This document shows, piece after piece, positions 1-7,271 of a DNA stretch of 21,427 nt. Location: contig DBVV01000002.1 of the NCBI GenBank assembly GCA_002308795.1, forward strand, positions 1 to 21,427, written 5' to 3'. Position 1 is the first letter of the stretch, and each line of letters opens with the position of its first letter. Below the pieces are notes generated by a model. It searched no databases and was not told the DNA's origin. It saw only the letters and a list, made by a program, of their open reading frames with translations. Position numbers and translations under genes: made by a program. This DNA comes from Mageeibacillus sp. UBA1255. GTDB lineage: Bacteria > Bacillota > Clostridia > UBA1212 > UBA1255.

Positions 1-161
1 CTTTTTGTCATTTGTGGCCGTATCGAAGAAATAGAAAGTAAGGCCGCAATTTCGCCTTTGCTCATTTTTGGCCTTAGCAGAAGTGATTCGCTCTGCTCAA
101 GACTTTTGTCTGTATCGTAAGTTGTGTCGAAAATCACTTTTTTGAAATTTCGACACAACTT
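1..161 (-). other. Open minus-strand frame running off the left edge, possible 5' part of a small gene
   Basis: Reading leftward from a stop at 162-164, one minus-strand frame stays open for 53 codons to the window edge. An internal ATG at 63-65 follows an AAGG-like site and would start a peptide reading MSKGEIAALLSIS, which looks like the first helices of a helix-turn-helix. A GTG at 135-137 is a second possible start without a clear ribosome site. The frame runs through the inverted repeats described separately, so the coding signal may be accidental. Too little is visible to assign a family. Confidence 0.2.
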
Positions 162-190
162 TCAGATATTTGCCCGGAAAAATGAGCAAA
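57..190. repeat. Two nested perfect inverted repeats
   Basis: An outer pair of 13-bp arms (57-69, TTTGCTCATTTTT, and 178-190, its exact reverse complement) encloses an inner pair of 14-bp arms (119-132, AAGTTGTGTCGAAA, and 148-161, its exact reverse complement). A 6-bp hairpin (76-81 with 92-97) lies between them. The inner loop is 15 nt and is not followed by a T-run, so it does not look like an ordinary terminator. It may be a small mobile-element relic, a structured RNA or a recombination site. Nothing in the window identifies it. Confidence 0.6.
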
Positions 191-285
191 ACCAGATGCT
201 GAACTGAGTTGAACAGCATAGACAATAAGTCCACTGTCCCGATCCGCTGCGGAGAAAGGAAACGACCCTCAAAAAAACAAGGGGG

Positions 286-314
286 TAGATTTATCGGTTT
301 AAAAGTGGTAGAAT
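286..314 (+). promoter_or_regulatory. Putative extended -10 promoter of the symporter gene
   Basis: TAGAAT at 309-314 is preceded by TG at 306-307, forming an extended -10. The hexamer 17 bp upstream (TAGATT, 286-291) is a weak -35. It lies 32 bp upstream of the 346 start, and a GGAGG ribosome site follows at 336-340. It is a prediction from motif and position only. Confidence 0.4.
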
Positions 315-345
315 CTCATCACTATAAATTAATACGGAGGTTTTT

Positions 346-1944
346 ATGGCAGAAACCAACCAGAAACCAATTGAGCACAATGTTGACGCCCCCGGGGAGC
401 CGATATCGGAGCGCAAACGTAAAAAACGCGAAAAAAATCTGATATTCTACCCGCTGGGCACTATTGGCCGCGACATGATGTACTACTTGTTTACCAGTTG
501 CCTCTTCACGTACATCATGCTCACTAAGCAGCTCACGAATTCGCAGTTGCTTGCTATCACCGCGATCATGGTCGCAGCACGTATCTTCGACGCACTGAAC
601 GATCCGATCATGGGCAACATCATCGAGCGTACCCGCACGAAATGGGGAAAATTCAAGCCCTGGCTTTTGGCAGGCGTACTCTCCACATCTGTTGTCATCT
701 TCCTGGCGTTCAACACGTCGCTTCAGGGCTGGGGATTCATCGTATTCTTCGGCATCATCTACTTCGCGTACAGCATCACGTACACGATGCATGACATCGC
801 TTACTGGGGCATGATCCCTGCGATGTCGCGCGACGCGGACCTCAGAAACCAGTATACTTCGCGTGCAACTTTCTGCGCAGGCATCGGATCAACGCTCGCA
901 TCCTTCCTTATCCCCATGCTTACAGTCGGTAAAGGCGCTCTGGGCGGAAGCGCAGGCAAAGCATACGGCATAATCGCACTTGTCATCGCCATCCTCGGCC
1001 CGCTGTTCATCCTCTTCCCGCTTCTGGGAGCTAAAGAAAACCGCGACGAGATCGCCGAATCCAAGTCGAAGCTAAACTTCAAACGCATCCTGCGAACCAT
1101 TACTCAGAACGATCAGCTCAGGTGGATGATCCTGATATTCCTTATCCAGCAGATCGGTAACTCACTTGTTTTCGGCGGGATCGGTACGTATTTCGTATAC
1201 TTCCGCTTCGGCTACGCAGGCGGTCTGTATTCTATCTTCTCGATCGTCGGCGTTGCGGCCACTGCAGTGCTGATGCTCATCTTCCCCGCGCTCTCAAGGA
1301 AATTTACACGCCGTCAGCTCATGACGTTCGGCATCATTATGGTTGCCGTCGGAAGCGTTATCGAGATCATCGGCGGTATTCTGATCCCGGGCAATATGAT
1401 CGGATTCGCCGTTGTAACGATCGGTTACATGCTGGTCAATCTCGGCCTCTACGGATTCTACCTCATTATGATGATCTCGATCGTCAATACCGTCGAGTAC
1501 AATGAACTTAAGACCGGCCACCGCAACGAAGCGATCATCACTTCTATGAGGCCTCTGCTTACAAAGATGGGCAGCGCTATAGTAGCCGCGTTCACTTCGC
1601 TCACGTTCATCATTTTCAAAGTCGTTGAAAAAACAAATGCTATCGCTGATTTTGAGCAGCAGGCTGAGCTGGGCAAGATCACAGACGAGGCTCGTCTGGA
1701 AGGTATAAACGGAGTCATCGGGACTGTTGGTTCATGGCAGACTACAGGCCTCCTGCTTGCCATGGTGATAATTCCGCTCGTGTTCGGGTTTACTTCTTAC
1801 ATACTGTATCAGAAATTCTACAAACTTGACGAGAAGACCTACGATGACATCTGCAGCCAGTTAGAAGAACGTAAAACGGCAGAAGCTGAAGCAAAAGTTT
1901 TAGCCGGAGCAGGAGCTGGGGCTGAAACTGAAACAGAAGCATAA
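346..1944 (+). CDS. GPH-family (MFS_2) sugar:cation symporter
   Basis: This is a 532-residue polytopic membrane protein of the glycoside-pentoside-hexuronide:cation symporter family (MelB-like, MFS_2), predicted to import a sugar or glycoside with H+ or Na+. The family hallmarks are visible: the acidic/Asn motif FDALNDP at about 81-87 (D82, D86) on an early helix, then RTKWGKFKPW at 97-106 in the following loop, with about 12 hydrophobic segments overall. The N-terminus has a basic cytoplasmic stretch (21-30). The C-terminus ends in an Ala/Gly/Glu/Thr-rich low-complexity tail not needed for transport. The ATG start follows GGAGG with 5 nt spacing. The next gene begins 34 bp downstream with no terminator between, so the two are probably co-transcribed. 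Family call is firm; the substrate cannot be read from sequence. Confidence 0.9.
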   Translation: MAETNQKPIEHNVDAPGEPISERKRKKREKNLIFYPLGTIGRDMMYYLFTSCLFTYIMLTKQLTNSQLLAITAIMVAARIFDALNDPIMGNIIERTRTKWGKFKPWLLAGVLSTSVVIFLAFNTSLQGWGFIVFFGIIYFAYSITYTMHDIAYWGMIPAMSRDADLRNQYTSRATFCAGIGSTLASFLIPMLTVGKGALGGSAGKAYGIIALVIAILGPLFILFPLLGAKENRDEIAESKSKLNFKRILRTITQNDQLRWMILIFLIQQIGNSLVFGGIGTYFVYFRFGYAGGLYSIFSIVGVAATAVLMLIFPALSRKFTRRQLMTFGIIMVAVGSVIEIIGGILIPGNMIGFAVVTIGYMLVNLGLYGFYLIMMISIVNTVEYNELKTGHRNEAIITSMRPLLTKMGSAIVAAFTSLTFIIFKVVEKTNAIADFEQQAELGKITDEARLEGINGVIGTVGSWQTTGLLLAMVIIPLVFGFTSYILYQKFYKLDEKTYDDICSQLEERKTAEAEAKVLAGAGAGAETETEA

Positions 1945-1978
1945 ACCTTTACGATAAAACAAAAACAGGGGGGGTTTT

Positions 1979-3706
1979 ATGAAAAAACTACTTGCAATCA
2001 TCATCTGTCTCGCAATGTGCGTGGCGATGATCACCATTCCGTCTTTCGCCGAAGGAGAGATCCTCACTGTGAAATTGACCGATGACGGTCTTGTCATCAA
2101 TGCAGACCCGGACGCTACTGAACGCGGAAATTTTGGCCCGACCGACTGGATCGGTATCTATCCGGAATCTCATGACGGTTACAATGATTCATCGATGTGG
2201 TGGTACGTCGGGGACGACGGAGGTGAATGGGTCCTTCCGGATGAAATGGACGTAGGTGAGAACCGCACTTTCATCGATCAAAACGGTGAATTTGTGCCGG
2301 GTAAATGGAAGATCATAATTCTCGAAAATGACGGTTATTTTCCGCTTGAAGACATGGATCCGATCTATTTCGAGATACCGGATCATTCCGAAGGACCGGG
2401 AGACAAACCTGCAGGGATCATCAACGAAGCAGACTACACCGTATCGTACGTCGTTGACGAAACGAACGCGCTCAGCTGGACCGAGGGTGAGATCGGTGAC
2501 ACGAGCGTAAGATACTTCTTCAAAATAACGGAAGATGCGGTGGACGTTGCCATCCGCGGCATCGGCGTCAATGCCGGTGATTATCTCCAGATCAACTTAA
2601 ACCCGGGCAATAAGCTCGCGGATACGACGGGTCTTTTCCTTTCGTTCGTTACAGGCGATACTTTTAAGCTGCTCCAGCATAACCACAAGACCGCACTGCT
2701 TGACGACGATAATCCGGGAGGCGCCGATATTTCGGATAAAGTGAACGGAAATATCGTAAAGACCGAAAAGGGCTACGAGATCACGGCAAAGCTTCCAAAA
2801 GATCTTTTCCACGTCACGGACGTAGAAAATGCGCAGACGTACGACTATCTTAAAGATCCTCTGTACTTCGGAATGTTCATCGTGACAGGAGGACAAGGCT
2901 ACACCAGCCAGAGCGTTGCTCCCGGCGAAAACTGGACGTGCAACGGCCTCCGTCTTTCCGAATATTCACTCATTTTAAACGCTCCTACTGATATTTATTA
3001 CCTGTATGACAACACCGTCGGTGTTAAGACCGGATGGTGGATGCACCCGGTAACGGAAGGTGCGACGATCGATGTCACGTTTGAGATCACTCAATATTTC
3101 AAAGGCGTCAATTTCTACGCTTACGGCTGCCCGTACGATTACCCTATGTCGGTCGTGCTTAAAACAGAAGAAGAGGATGAACTGTTCACCGCCGATATCG
3201 TCTGCGCCAACAACGCCGATTACTCTGTAGATTTCGGTAAGACGTTCGCTCCCGGCACGTACATTCTTTCGTTCGTGGGCGGCGACGTGAGCGAGATCTC
3301 AGGAGACACGTGGTTCGTGCTCGGTTCAGGCCAGGTAAACGAGGCGATCGACGAAGAGAATGTTTACGTTCTGGGCGGTCAGACAAACTCGGATACAGGT
3401 CCCGCTCCATGGGTATCGTTCGTAGTTGCCGAGCCCGATCCGAACGCTCCTACTGCCGCTCCTACCGCAGTTCCTACCGCCGCTCCTACCGCCGCTCCCA
3501 CTGAGAGACCCACAAGCGTTCCGACACCTGTGCCGGCAACGGATGTTCCCGCCAGTGACGCACCGGTTTCCACAGACGCTCCGAAGAATGACGAAAAAAC
3601 CGGCCCGAACGTCGGTCTGATCGCAGGCATCGCCGCCGGCGCTGTCGTTCTCATCGGTGCAGTCGCGGCAATAATCGCCGTCTCCAAAAAGAAGAAAAAA
3701 CAATAA
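1979..3706 (+). CDS. Secreted, membrane-anchored multidomain surface protein (Ig-like and CBM9/DOMON-like regions)
   Basis: This 575-residue protein starts with a signal peptide (about 1-24, ending SFA). Residues about 27-135 form a beta-rich region with a DWIGIYP motif, resembling the Ig-like modules of clostridial surface proteins. Residues about 145-335 look like a CBM9/DOMON-type beta-sandwich, and about 345-480 form a third beta-rich region. A Pro/Thr/Ala/Val-rich stalk (about 485-540) leads to one transmembrane helix (about 546-567) and a KKKKKQ tail, with no LPXTG sortase signal. The protein should be displayed outside and held in the membrane. It follows the sugar symporter by 34 bp. 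Its ATG is preceded by a run of seven G (1968-1974) instead of a canonical GGAGG. A carbohydrate-binding or sensing role fits the context but is inference; no catalytic motif was recognised. Confidence 0.75.
   Translation: MKKLLAIIICLAMCVAMITIPSFAEGEILTVKLTDDGLVINADPDATERGNFGPTDWIGIYPESHDGYNDSSMWWYVGDDGGEWVLPDEMDVGENRTFIDQNGEFVPGKWKIIILENDGYFPLEDMDPIYFEIPDHSEGPGDKPAGIINEADYTVSYVVDETNALSWTEGEIGDTSVRYFFKITEDAVDVAIRGIGVNAGDYLQINLNPGNKLADTTGLFLSFVTGDTFKLLQHNHKTALLDDDNPGGADISDKVNGNIVKTEKGYEITAKLPKDLFHVTDVENAQTYDYLKDPLYFGMFIVTGGQGYTSQSVAPGENWTCNGLRLSEYSLILNAPTDIYYLYDNTVGVKTGWWMHPVTEGATIDVTFEITQYFKGVNFYAYGCPYDYPMSVVLKTEEEDELFTADIVCANNADYSVDFGKTFAPGTYILSFVGGDVSEISGDTWFVLGSGQVNEAIDEENVYVLGGQTNSDTGPAPWVSFVVAEPDPNAPTAAPTAVPTAAPTAAPTERPTSVPTPVPATDVPASDAPVSTDAPKNDEKTGPNVGLIAGIAAGAVVLIGAVAAIIAVSKKKKKQ
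3446..3505 (+). repeat. Five tandem 12-nt coding units (Ala-Pro-Thr stalk)
   Basis: Five consecutive 12-nt units close to GCTCCTACCGCC encode the tetrapeptide series APTA/APTA/VPTA/APTA/APTE in the stalk of the secreted protein. Unit 3 has a Val codon and unit 5 is diverged. Such units can change number by slippage without shifting the frame, altering stalk length. Confidence 0.8.
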
Positions 3707-3744
3707 CAGTTTCGTTTGATCCGGACAATATTCCGGGTCACAAT

Positions 3745-3784
3745 AAAAGGCCGCGTTTCGGAGGCGATCCGGCGCGGCCTTTTT
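3745..3784. terminator. Bidirectional intrinsic terminator
   Basis: The arms AAAAGGCCGCG (3745-3755) and CGCGGCCTTTT (3773-3783) form an 11-bp hairpin followed by T's on the plus strand, and the matching A-run gives T's on the minus strand. It sits between the convergent ends of the surface-protein gene (3706) and the ABC permease gene (3844), so it can stop both transcripts. Confidence 0.9.
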
Positions 3785-3843
3785 ATTTGATTCTCGCATG
3801 AATATAAAATCGTATTCGATTCGTTCGATCCGGCGTCAATCAA

Positions 3844-4668
3844 TTATTTAACGTCACGTTTCTTGAAAACGAGCAGGCCGATAACGGTATTTACGACGCT
3901 GAAAAACAGGTAAGAGAGCATACCCTCAGCGAAGATAAGCGACGTGGATGTGTTCTCCGCATTGCTCAGAAGTCCGGCGATCGAGAAACTGCCCAGATTA
4001 AAAAAGTTGCTTGCAAACGTGGGAATAAAATATACAAGATATTTGTATTTTTCGTAATCGGCGAGCATAAGCAATGAGTTCAGCGCCAGCAGTACTATCG
4101 AAACGACTATCGTGAAAATGATCGTAGGAGCTGCAGCACGGAAAACCATACTGAAAAGCGTAGCGACGGTAGCCATAAACACGAACGTCATTGTCCCGTA
4201 CAATGTAAAATACATGATCTCCGTTCCCAGGTCGGCGATCGCGCTCCGGTTAAAAGGCAGCATAAGAAGCGCAAGGCCCGTTGTCACCGCGGCATAGATC
4301 GTGATTATAGCGACCGCAAAAATGATCGATACTATCAGGTGTGAAAAGTATATATGAGACCGCCTGTTTCCGGCAATGATCTTGTTGCGGAGCGTGCCGT
4401 TCGAATAGTCGGTGCAAACGAGCACACCTGCGAAGGCAGGAATGATGAGACCGATGTTGTTCGTAAGCGAATAAACGGAACCGATCACCGCGTTCGCACC
4501 GAAAAGCGTGCCTGAAACGGGGTCGTTTGCGTCAATTCCGGTGATCAGGTTTATACCCGCATATGCCAGTACCATTATTACAGGGAAAGCGAACGCAAGT
4601 ATGAGCGCGATCAGCGTAAGACGGCTTTTTAGTGCGCGGAAAAGGTCTGCTTTAAGAAGTCCTCTCAT
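3844..4668 (-). CDS. ABC-2 type transporter permease
   Basis: This 274-residue membrane protein has about six hydrophobic segments. The first (about 18-40) follows a short basic N-terminus, and a large loop separates it from the rest, as in ABC-2 permeases of the BcrB/NatB kind. Its ATG overlaps the end of the upstream ATPase gene by 4 bp (4665-4668), indicating translational coupling, so the two form one exporter. Substrates of such systems include peptide antibiotics, lipids and Na+, but none can be inferred here because no two-component system or peptide gene is adjacent. Confidence 0.85.
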   Translation of the reverse strand: MRGLLKADLFRALKSRLTLIALILAFAFPVIMVLAYAGINLITGIDANDPVSGTLFGANAVIGSVYSLTNNIGLIIPAFAGVLVCTDYSNGTLRNKIIAGNRRSHIYFSHLIVSIIFAVAIITIYAAVTTGLALLMLPFNRSAIADLGTEIMYFTLYGTMTFVFMATVATLFSMVFRAAAPTIIFTIVVSIVLLALNSLLMLADYEKYKYLVYFIPTFASNFFNLGSFSIAGLLSNAENTSTSLIFAEGMLSYLFFSVVNTVIGLLVFKKRDVK

Positions 4669-5585
4669 GCTCTTCTCCCCCTTCCTATAAGACGGATATA
4701 ATAATCTTCTATCGTATCCTCCAGAGTATTGAGGGATCGGACTTTTACATCTTTTCCTACCAGTACGCTCATGACACGATTGATATCCGCATCACCGAAT
4801 ACCGCCAGTTTACCGTCCTCCTCGCCTATCTCCGGAAAACTCCCGTCCTCCATGAGAGCCGCCCTCGCAGCCTCGTTGTTAAAAGCGTCGATCACGATCC
4901 TCCGTCTCGCGTTGCGGTGAAGGTCTTCCATCTTTATTTCCTCAAGCAGCTCGCCGTGAGAGATAACGCCTACCTTGGTGCAGATCTTTTCCAGCTCGGA
5001 GAGAATGTGGCTCGAGATCAGGAACGTGACGCCTTCTTTATTCAGCCTCATGATCGTTTCTCTGACTTCTACGAATCCCTGCGGATCGAGTCCGTTCATA
5101 GGCTCGTCAAGGATCACGAAATCCGAGTCGGAGACCATGACCATGGCGATGCCGAGGCGCTGGCGCATTCCGAGAGAGAAACTTCCCGCCTTCTTTTTGC
5201 GGATCGCGTCGTAATCGAGCCCGACACGTTTGATGAGGTCGATCAGGTCATTGTCCGACTTCGTTATCCCCGTTATGCTGCACTGGACTTTCAGATTATC
5301 AAGCGCAGTCATAGCCGGGCTCATTGTCGCAGTCTCTACGATCGCTCCGGTGCGCCTGCGCGCCTTGTAGATATCTTTTGAAGTGTTTTTAACGTCGTAA
5401 AGAGCATACGTTCCTGAAGTCGGTGCGGCCAATCCCGTAACGAGTCTGATCAGCGTTGTCTTCCCCGCTCCGTTTTCGCCTACGAATCCGTATATATCGC
5501 CCTCCTCGATGTGCATCGAGACGTCTTTTACGGCAAAATGCCCTTTATATACTTTTGAAAGGGCGTCTGTAGTCAATACGTTCAA
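4665..5585 (-). CDS. ABC transporter ATP-binding protein (BcrA/NatA-like)
   Basis: This 306-residue nucleotide-binding subunit powers the adjacent ABC-2 permease. Visible motifs are Walker A GENGAGKTT (36-44), the ABC signature FSLGMRQ (136-142), Walker B FVILDE (156-161) with a following NGLDP D-loop, and the switch His in SSHILSE (H193). After about residue 215 a C-terminal extension of about 90 residues replaces the core fold, as in bacitracin-type exporters. The start chosen is TTG at 5583-5585, because AGGAG (about 5593-5597) lies 7 nt upstream and the protein then begins at the usual family position. A promoter stands at 5619-5646. Confidence 0.9.
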   Translation of the reverse strand: MNVLTTDALSKVYKGHFAVKDVSMHIEEGDIYGFVGENGAGKTTLIRLVTGLAAPTSGTYALYDVKNTSKDIYKARRRTGAIVETATMSPAMTALDNLKVQCSITGITKSDNDLIDLIKRVGLDYDAIRKKKAGSFSLGMRQRLGIAMVMVSDSDFVILDEPMNGLDPQGFVEVRETIMRLNKEGVTFLISSHILSELEKICTKVGVISHGELLEEIKMEDLHRNARRRIVIDAFNNEAARAALMEDGSFPEIGEEDGKLAVFGDADINRVMSVLVGKDVKVRSLNTLEDTIEDYYIRLIGRGRRA

Positions 5586-5618
5586 TTTGATTCTCCTTTT
5601 GTTATTTGATGTACCAAT

Positions 5619-5646
5619 ATTATATCAAAAAACAGGCCGATTTCAA
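5619..5646 (-). promoter_or_regulatory. Sigma-A promoter of the ABC exporter operon
   Basis: On the minus strand, TTGAAA (5641-5646) and TATAAT (5619-5624) are separated by 16 bp. They lie 33-61 bp upstream of the TTG start of the ATPase gene, in the only intergenic gap before it. Confidence 0.7.
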
Positions 5647-5671
5647 GATGCCTCGGAGCAAAAGGATGATC

Positions 5672-5687
5672 GTCGACGTACGTGGAC
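5672..5687. repeat. 16-bp near-perfect palindrome centred on ACGTACGT
   Basis: GTCGACGTACGTGGAC is its own reverse complement except for one mismatched pair. It lies between the end of the small kinase gene (5693) and the ABC promoter. It has no loop and no T-run, so it fits a protein-binding site or a chance palindrome better than a terminator. Confidence 0.4.
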
Positions 5688-5692
5688 CGGTA

Positions 5693-6151
5693 TTACTCGA
5701 TCACCTTGTCCGAATAAGGGATCAACAGTTTTCTGATCTCGACCAGATTGACCTGTTGATATTTATCCGCCCACTTCAATAGTTGAGATAAGGACTTCAA
5801 TGTCTCTTTTTTACCTTGCTCCAGACCGAGTTTTCGGCGGACAAATCTGCGAATTATCCGGTATCTGTATTTGTATCTTGGAACACTCAAAACATAAATT
5901 TTATCTGCATCAGAAAAACATTGCTGACACCATGCGTAATATACGCCCTCAATGATCCAGTCATTCTTATTCAGCACGTCAGCAAGCAGCCTGTCTCGTT
6001 CATCAGGTTCTCTTTTAGTCCCATATGAATCGGATCTATTGTCCCATTGCAGCTCGTCTAAATCATAATGCCGGATGCCAAGTTCTTTGGATAGCTTTTC
6101 TGCGAGATAAGTTTTTCCGCTCCCCGGGCCTCCAATAATATGGATCTTCAT
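5693..6151 (-). CDS. Small P-loop kinase-like protein (FlaR / DNA topology-modulation type)
   Basis: The predicted product has 152 residues and belongs to the adenylate-kinase-like P-loop NTPases often labelled topology modulation protein or FlaR. It opens with MKIHIIGGPGSGKT (Walker A at 7-14 of the chosen start), followed by YDLDEL, where these proteins carry their substrate-side aspartate. Two arginine-rich segments resemble the lid region, which also supplies an RR pair. The ATG at 6149-6151 was preferred to a GTG four codons upstream, because that GTG lies inside the GTGAGGG that serves as ribosome site. The phosphate acceptor is unknown for this family. It stands alone with a long leader and shares an upstream dyad with the next gene on the same strand. 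Confidence 0.8.
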   Translation of the reverse strand: MKIHIIGGPGSGKTYLAEKLSKELGIRHYDLDELQWDNRSDSYGTKREPDERDRLLADVLNKNDWIIEGVYYAWCQQCFSDADKIYVLSVPRYKYRYRIIRRFVRRKLGLEQGKKETLKSLSQLLKWADKYQQVNLVEIRKLLIPYSDKVIE

Positions 6152-6479
6152 TGTTTCCCTCACAGATCACGATTTGTCGAAATCATCTTACTTATTAAAA
6201 AAACGTTCTGAAACATCTTCCAGGGCGGCTTTCTGGCTGAGAGGACATTATGTGTGAATCCTCTGCGCTATGTTACTACCGAGGAGCGAAAATAGAAAGC
6301 GCAATTATAGCAGATTGTTATGCTTTTAGCTTGTCTTGTATAATTCTATAGTGTCCTGCCTGATAAACCTTTTATGAGAAATAGAAATATCTTATCGGGT
6401 ATTACAAAAACGGACTTGGCTAAAAAAGTCAAGTTCACATAATTTAGAGTTAAATCGTCTCGACAAACGGGAATTTTCA
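6152..6479. other. 328-bp intergenic region with possible promoter and hairpin
   Basis: No convincing gene is present. On the minus strand an extended -10 (TGCTATAAT, 6304-6312) could start the kinase transcript, but its -35 is poor. A plus-strand TTGTTA-N18-TATAAT also occurs near 6315-6344 with no gene downstream in that direction. A 6-bp hairpin (6240-6245 with 6259-6264) lies in the would-be leader. Base composition is more AT-rich than in the surrounding operons. Confidence 0.35.
6163..6176. repeat. Dyad motif copy 1 (CAGATCACGATTTG)
   Basis: This imperfect palindrome lies just upstream of the ribosome site of the small kinase gene. A 13-of-14 match, which is itself a dyad with 6-bp arms, occurs at 6959-6972 in the same position before the acetyltransferase gene. 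Confidence 0.5.
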
Positions 6480-6944
6480 TCAAAGTTCTTTCTTCAAAAC
6501 GATCTTTTCTTTTGTTCTGTGATCTTCAGAAAACCCATGTTTTAGGAACAGATAAACCGCTGGATTATCAATGGCGATATCATCATAAAGAACAGAGATT
6601 CCATTCTCCTTTGCGGCTGCGCAAAGTGCGTCCAGCGCAAAGCCTCCATAACCGTTTCCCCTGTATTTGGCGTACACGATTACGTTTGCAATAAAGCCGT
6701 TGATCTCGGAATCATAGTGATAAGCGATTTCTCCTATGTATTCGTCCGCTTCATTCTTTATATACCGATAATACCGCTTGCCGTCGGTATTGGCGATCCA
6801 GTGATCATACCATTTTTTCCAATGCTCTTTCGGAAACGGAATCGTACCGCCCCACGCATGGTTATACGCCATCGTTTCCGCGTCCGAAAGCATACGCTCT
6901 CTAAACCAAAGATCCCCGTACTCCGGCTTATAAACTGTCAGCAC
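6480..6944 (-). CDS. GNAT-family N-acetyltransferase
   Basis: This 154-residue protein has the GNAT fold signature. The acetyl-CoA pyrophosphate loop is YRGNGYG at about 94-100, preceded by the VIVYAKY strand. The C-terminal NPAVYLFLKHGF element (about 125-136) is typical of motif B. It should transfer an acetyl group from acetyl-CoA to an amine, with unknown acceptor. The start is a GTG at 6942-6944, supported by GAGGGG 6 nt upstream. It has no clear operon partner and lies among relic sequence, so it may be a recently gained gene. Confidence 0.85.
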   Translation of the reverse strand: MLTVYKPEYGDLWFRERMLSDAETMAYNHAWGGTIPFPKEHWKKWYDHWIANTDGKRYYRYIKNEADEYIGEIAYHYDSEINGFIANVIVYAKYRGNGYGGFALDALCAAAKENGISVLYDDIAIDNPAVYLFLKHGFSEDHRTKEKIVLKKEL

Positions 6945-6958
6945 AATAATCCCCTCTG

Positions 6959-6972
6959 CAAATCACGATTTG
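6959..6972. repeat. Dyad motif copy 2 (CAAATCACGATTTG)
   Basis: CAAATC and GATTTG are reverse complements around a central AC. This copy precedes the GTG-started acetyltransferase gene and mirrors the copy at 6163-6176. It could be a shared operator or a duplicated gene-cassette boundary. Confidence 0.5.
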
Positions 6973-6974
6973 TT

Positions 6975-7103
6975 TTAGAGCTGCTTTTTTCCTTTCTTCA
7001 AAGTTGTTTTCGGCTGCCCGTATTCCCGCTTCATAGCCTCCGTAGAAATAACCCAATGCTTGCCATATTTGCAGGCATCAACGCCGCTCTGCAAACTGTA
7101 AGC
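6975..7103 (-). pseudogene. C-terminal remnant of a small helix-turn-helix protein
   Basis: A minus-strand frame between stops encodes about 42 residues including VDACKYGKHWVISTEAM, then KREYGQP and a lysine-rich end. The pattern (basic residue, GKHWVI, EAMKREYG) resembles the recognition-wing end of small excisionase-like or MerR-like helix-turn-helix proteins common in Clostridia. There is no start codon or N-terminal half: a stop lies just upstream and the preceding sequence belongs to another gene remnant in another frame. The family match is by eye only. Confidence 0.4.
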
Positions 7104-7155
7104 TCAGACGATAGTCCGGAAGAGCGTTGACCGCTTTTACCTTATGGAACATCAT
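7078..7155 (-). pseudogene. N-terminal remnant of a DUF2442 gene
   Basis: A ribosome site (AAGGAG) and start codon at 7153-7155 begin 25 codons reading MMFHKVKAVNALPDYRLSLQ and then FAE before a stop. This closely matches the first strand pair of DUF2442 proteins, which normally run to about 80-100 residues and are often paired with DUF4160 proteins in toxin-antitoxin-like loci. The rest of the gene is missing, and the downstream sequence switches frame into a different remnant (6975-7103). Confidence 0.55.
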
Positions 7156-7185
7156 ATCAACTCCTTACTCAAAAGGCGATACATC

Positions 7186-7248
7186 AATTTGTCATTTGCC
7201 ATTTACCATTTGTCATTTGCAATTTGCCATTTACCATTCTCCATTGTT
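7186..7248. repeat. Nine-unit heptamer tandem repeat
   Basis: Nine consecutive 7-bp units of the form CATTTGC/CATTTAC occupy 63 bp: AATTTGT, CATTTGC, CATTTAC, CATTTGT, CATTTGC, AATTTGC, CATTTAC, CATTCTC, CATTGTT. It lies 23 bp past the guaA stop codon. The end units are more diverged than the middle ones. Short heptamer repeats of this kind are known as non-coding repeats in other bacteria, such as the STRR of cyanobacteria. No function is assigned here. Confidence 0.85.
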
Positions 7249-7271
7249 CAACGTTGCTAGTTGCCGGTTAC

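Noticed and set aside
119..161. Intrinsic terminator
   Set aside because: The stem is good but no T-run follows on either side.
209..442. 77-codon plus-strand ORF before the symporter
   Set aside because: It overlaps the promoter, ribosome site and start of the clear symporter gene in another frame and is basic, featureless sequence.
3326..3843. Long minus-strand frames opposite the Ala-Pro-Thr stalk
   Set aside because: They are the antisense of the 12-nt repeats, giving Gly/Arg- or Val/Gly/Ala-rich low-complexity protein; the plus-strand protein has signal peptide, stalk and anchor in order.
7186..7248. CRISPR array
   Set aside because: Units are 7 bp with no unique spacers and no cas genes are present.
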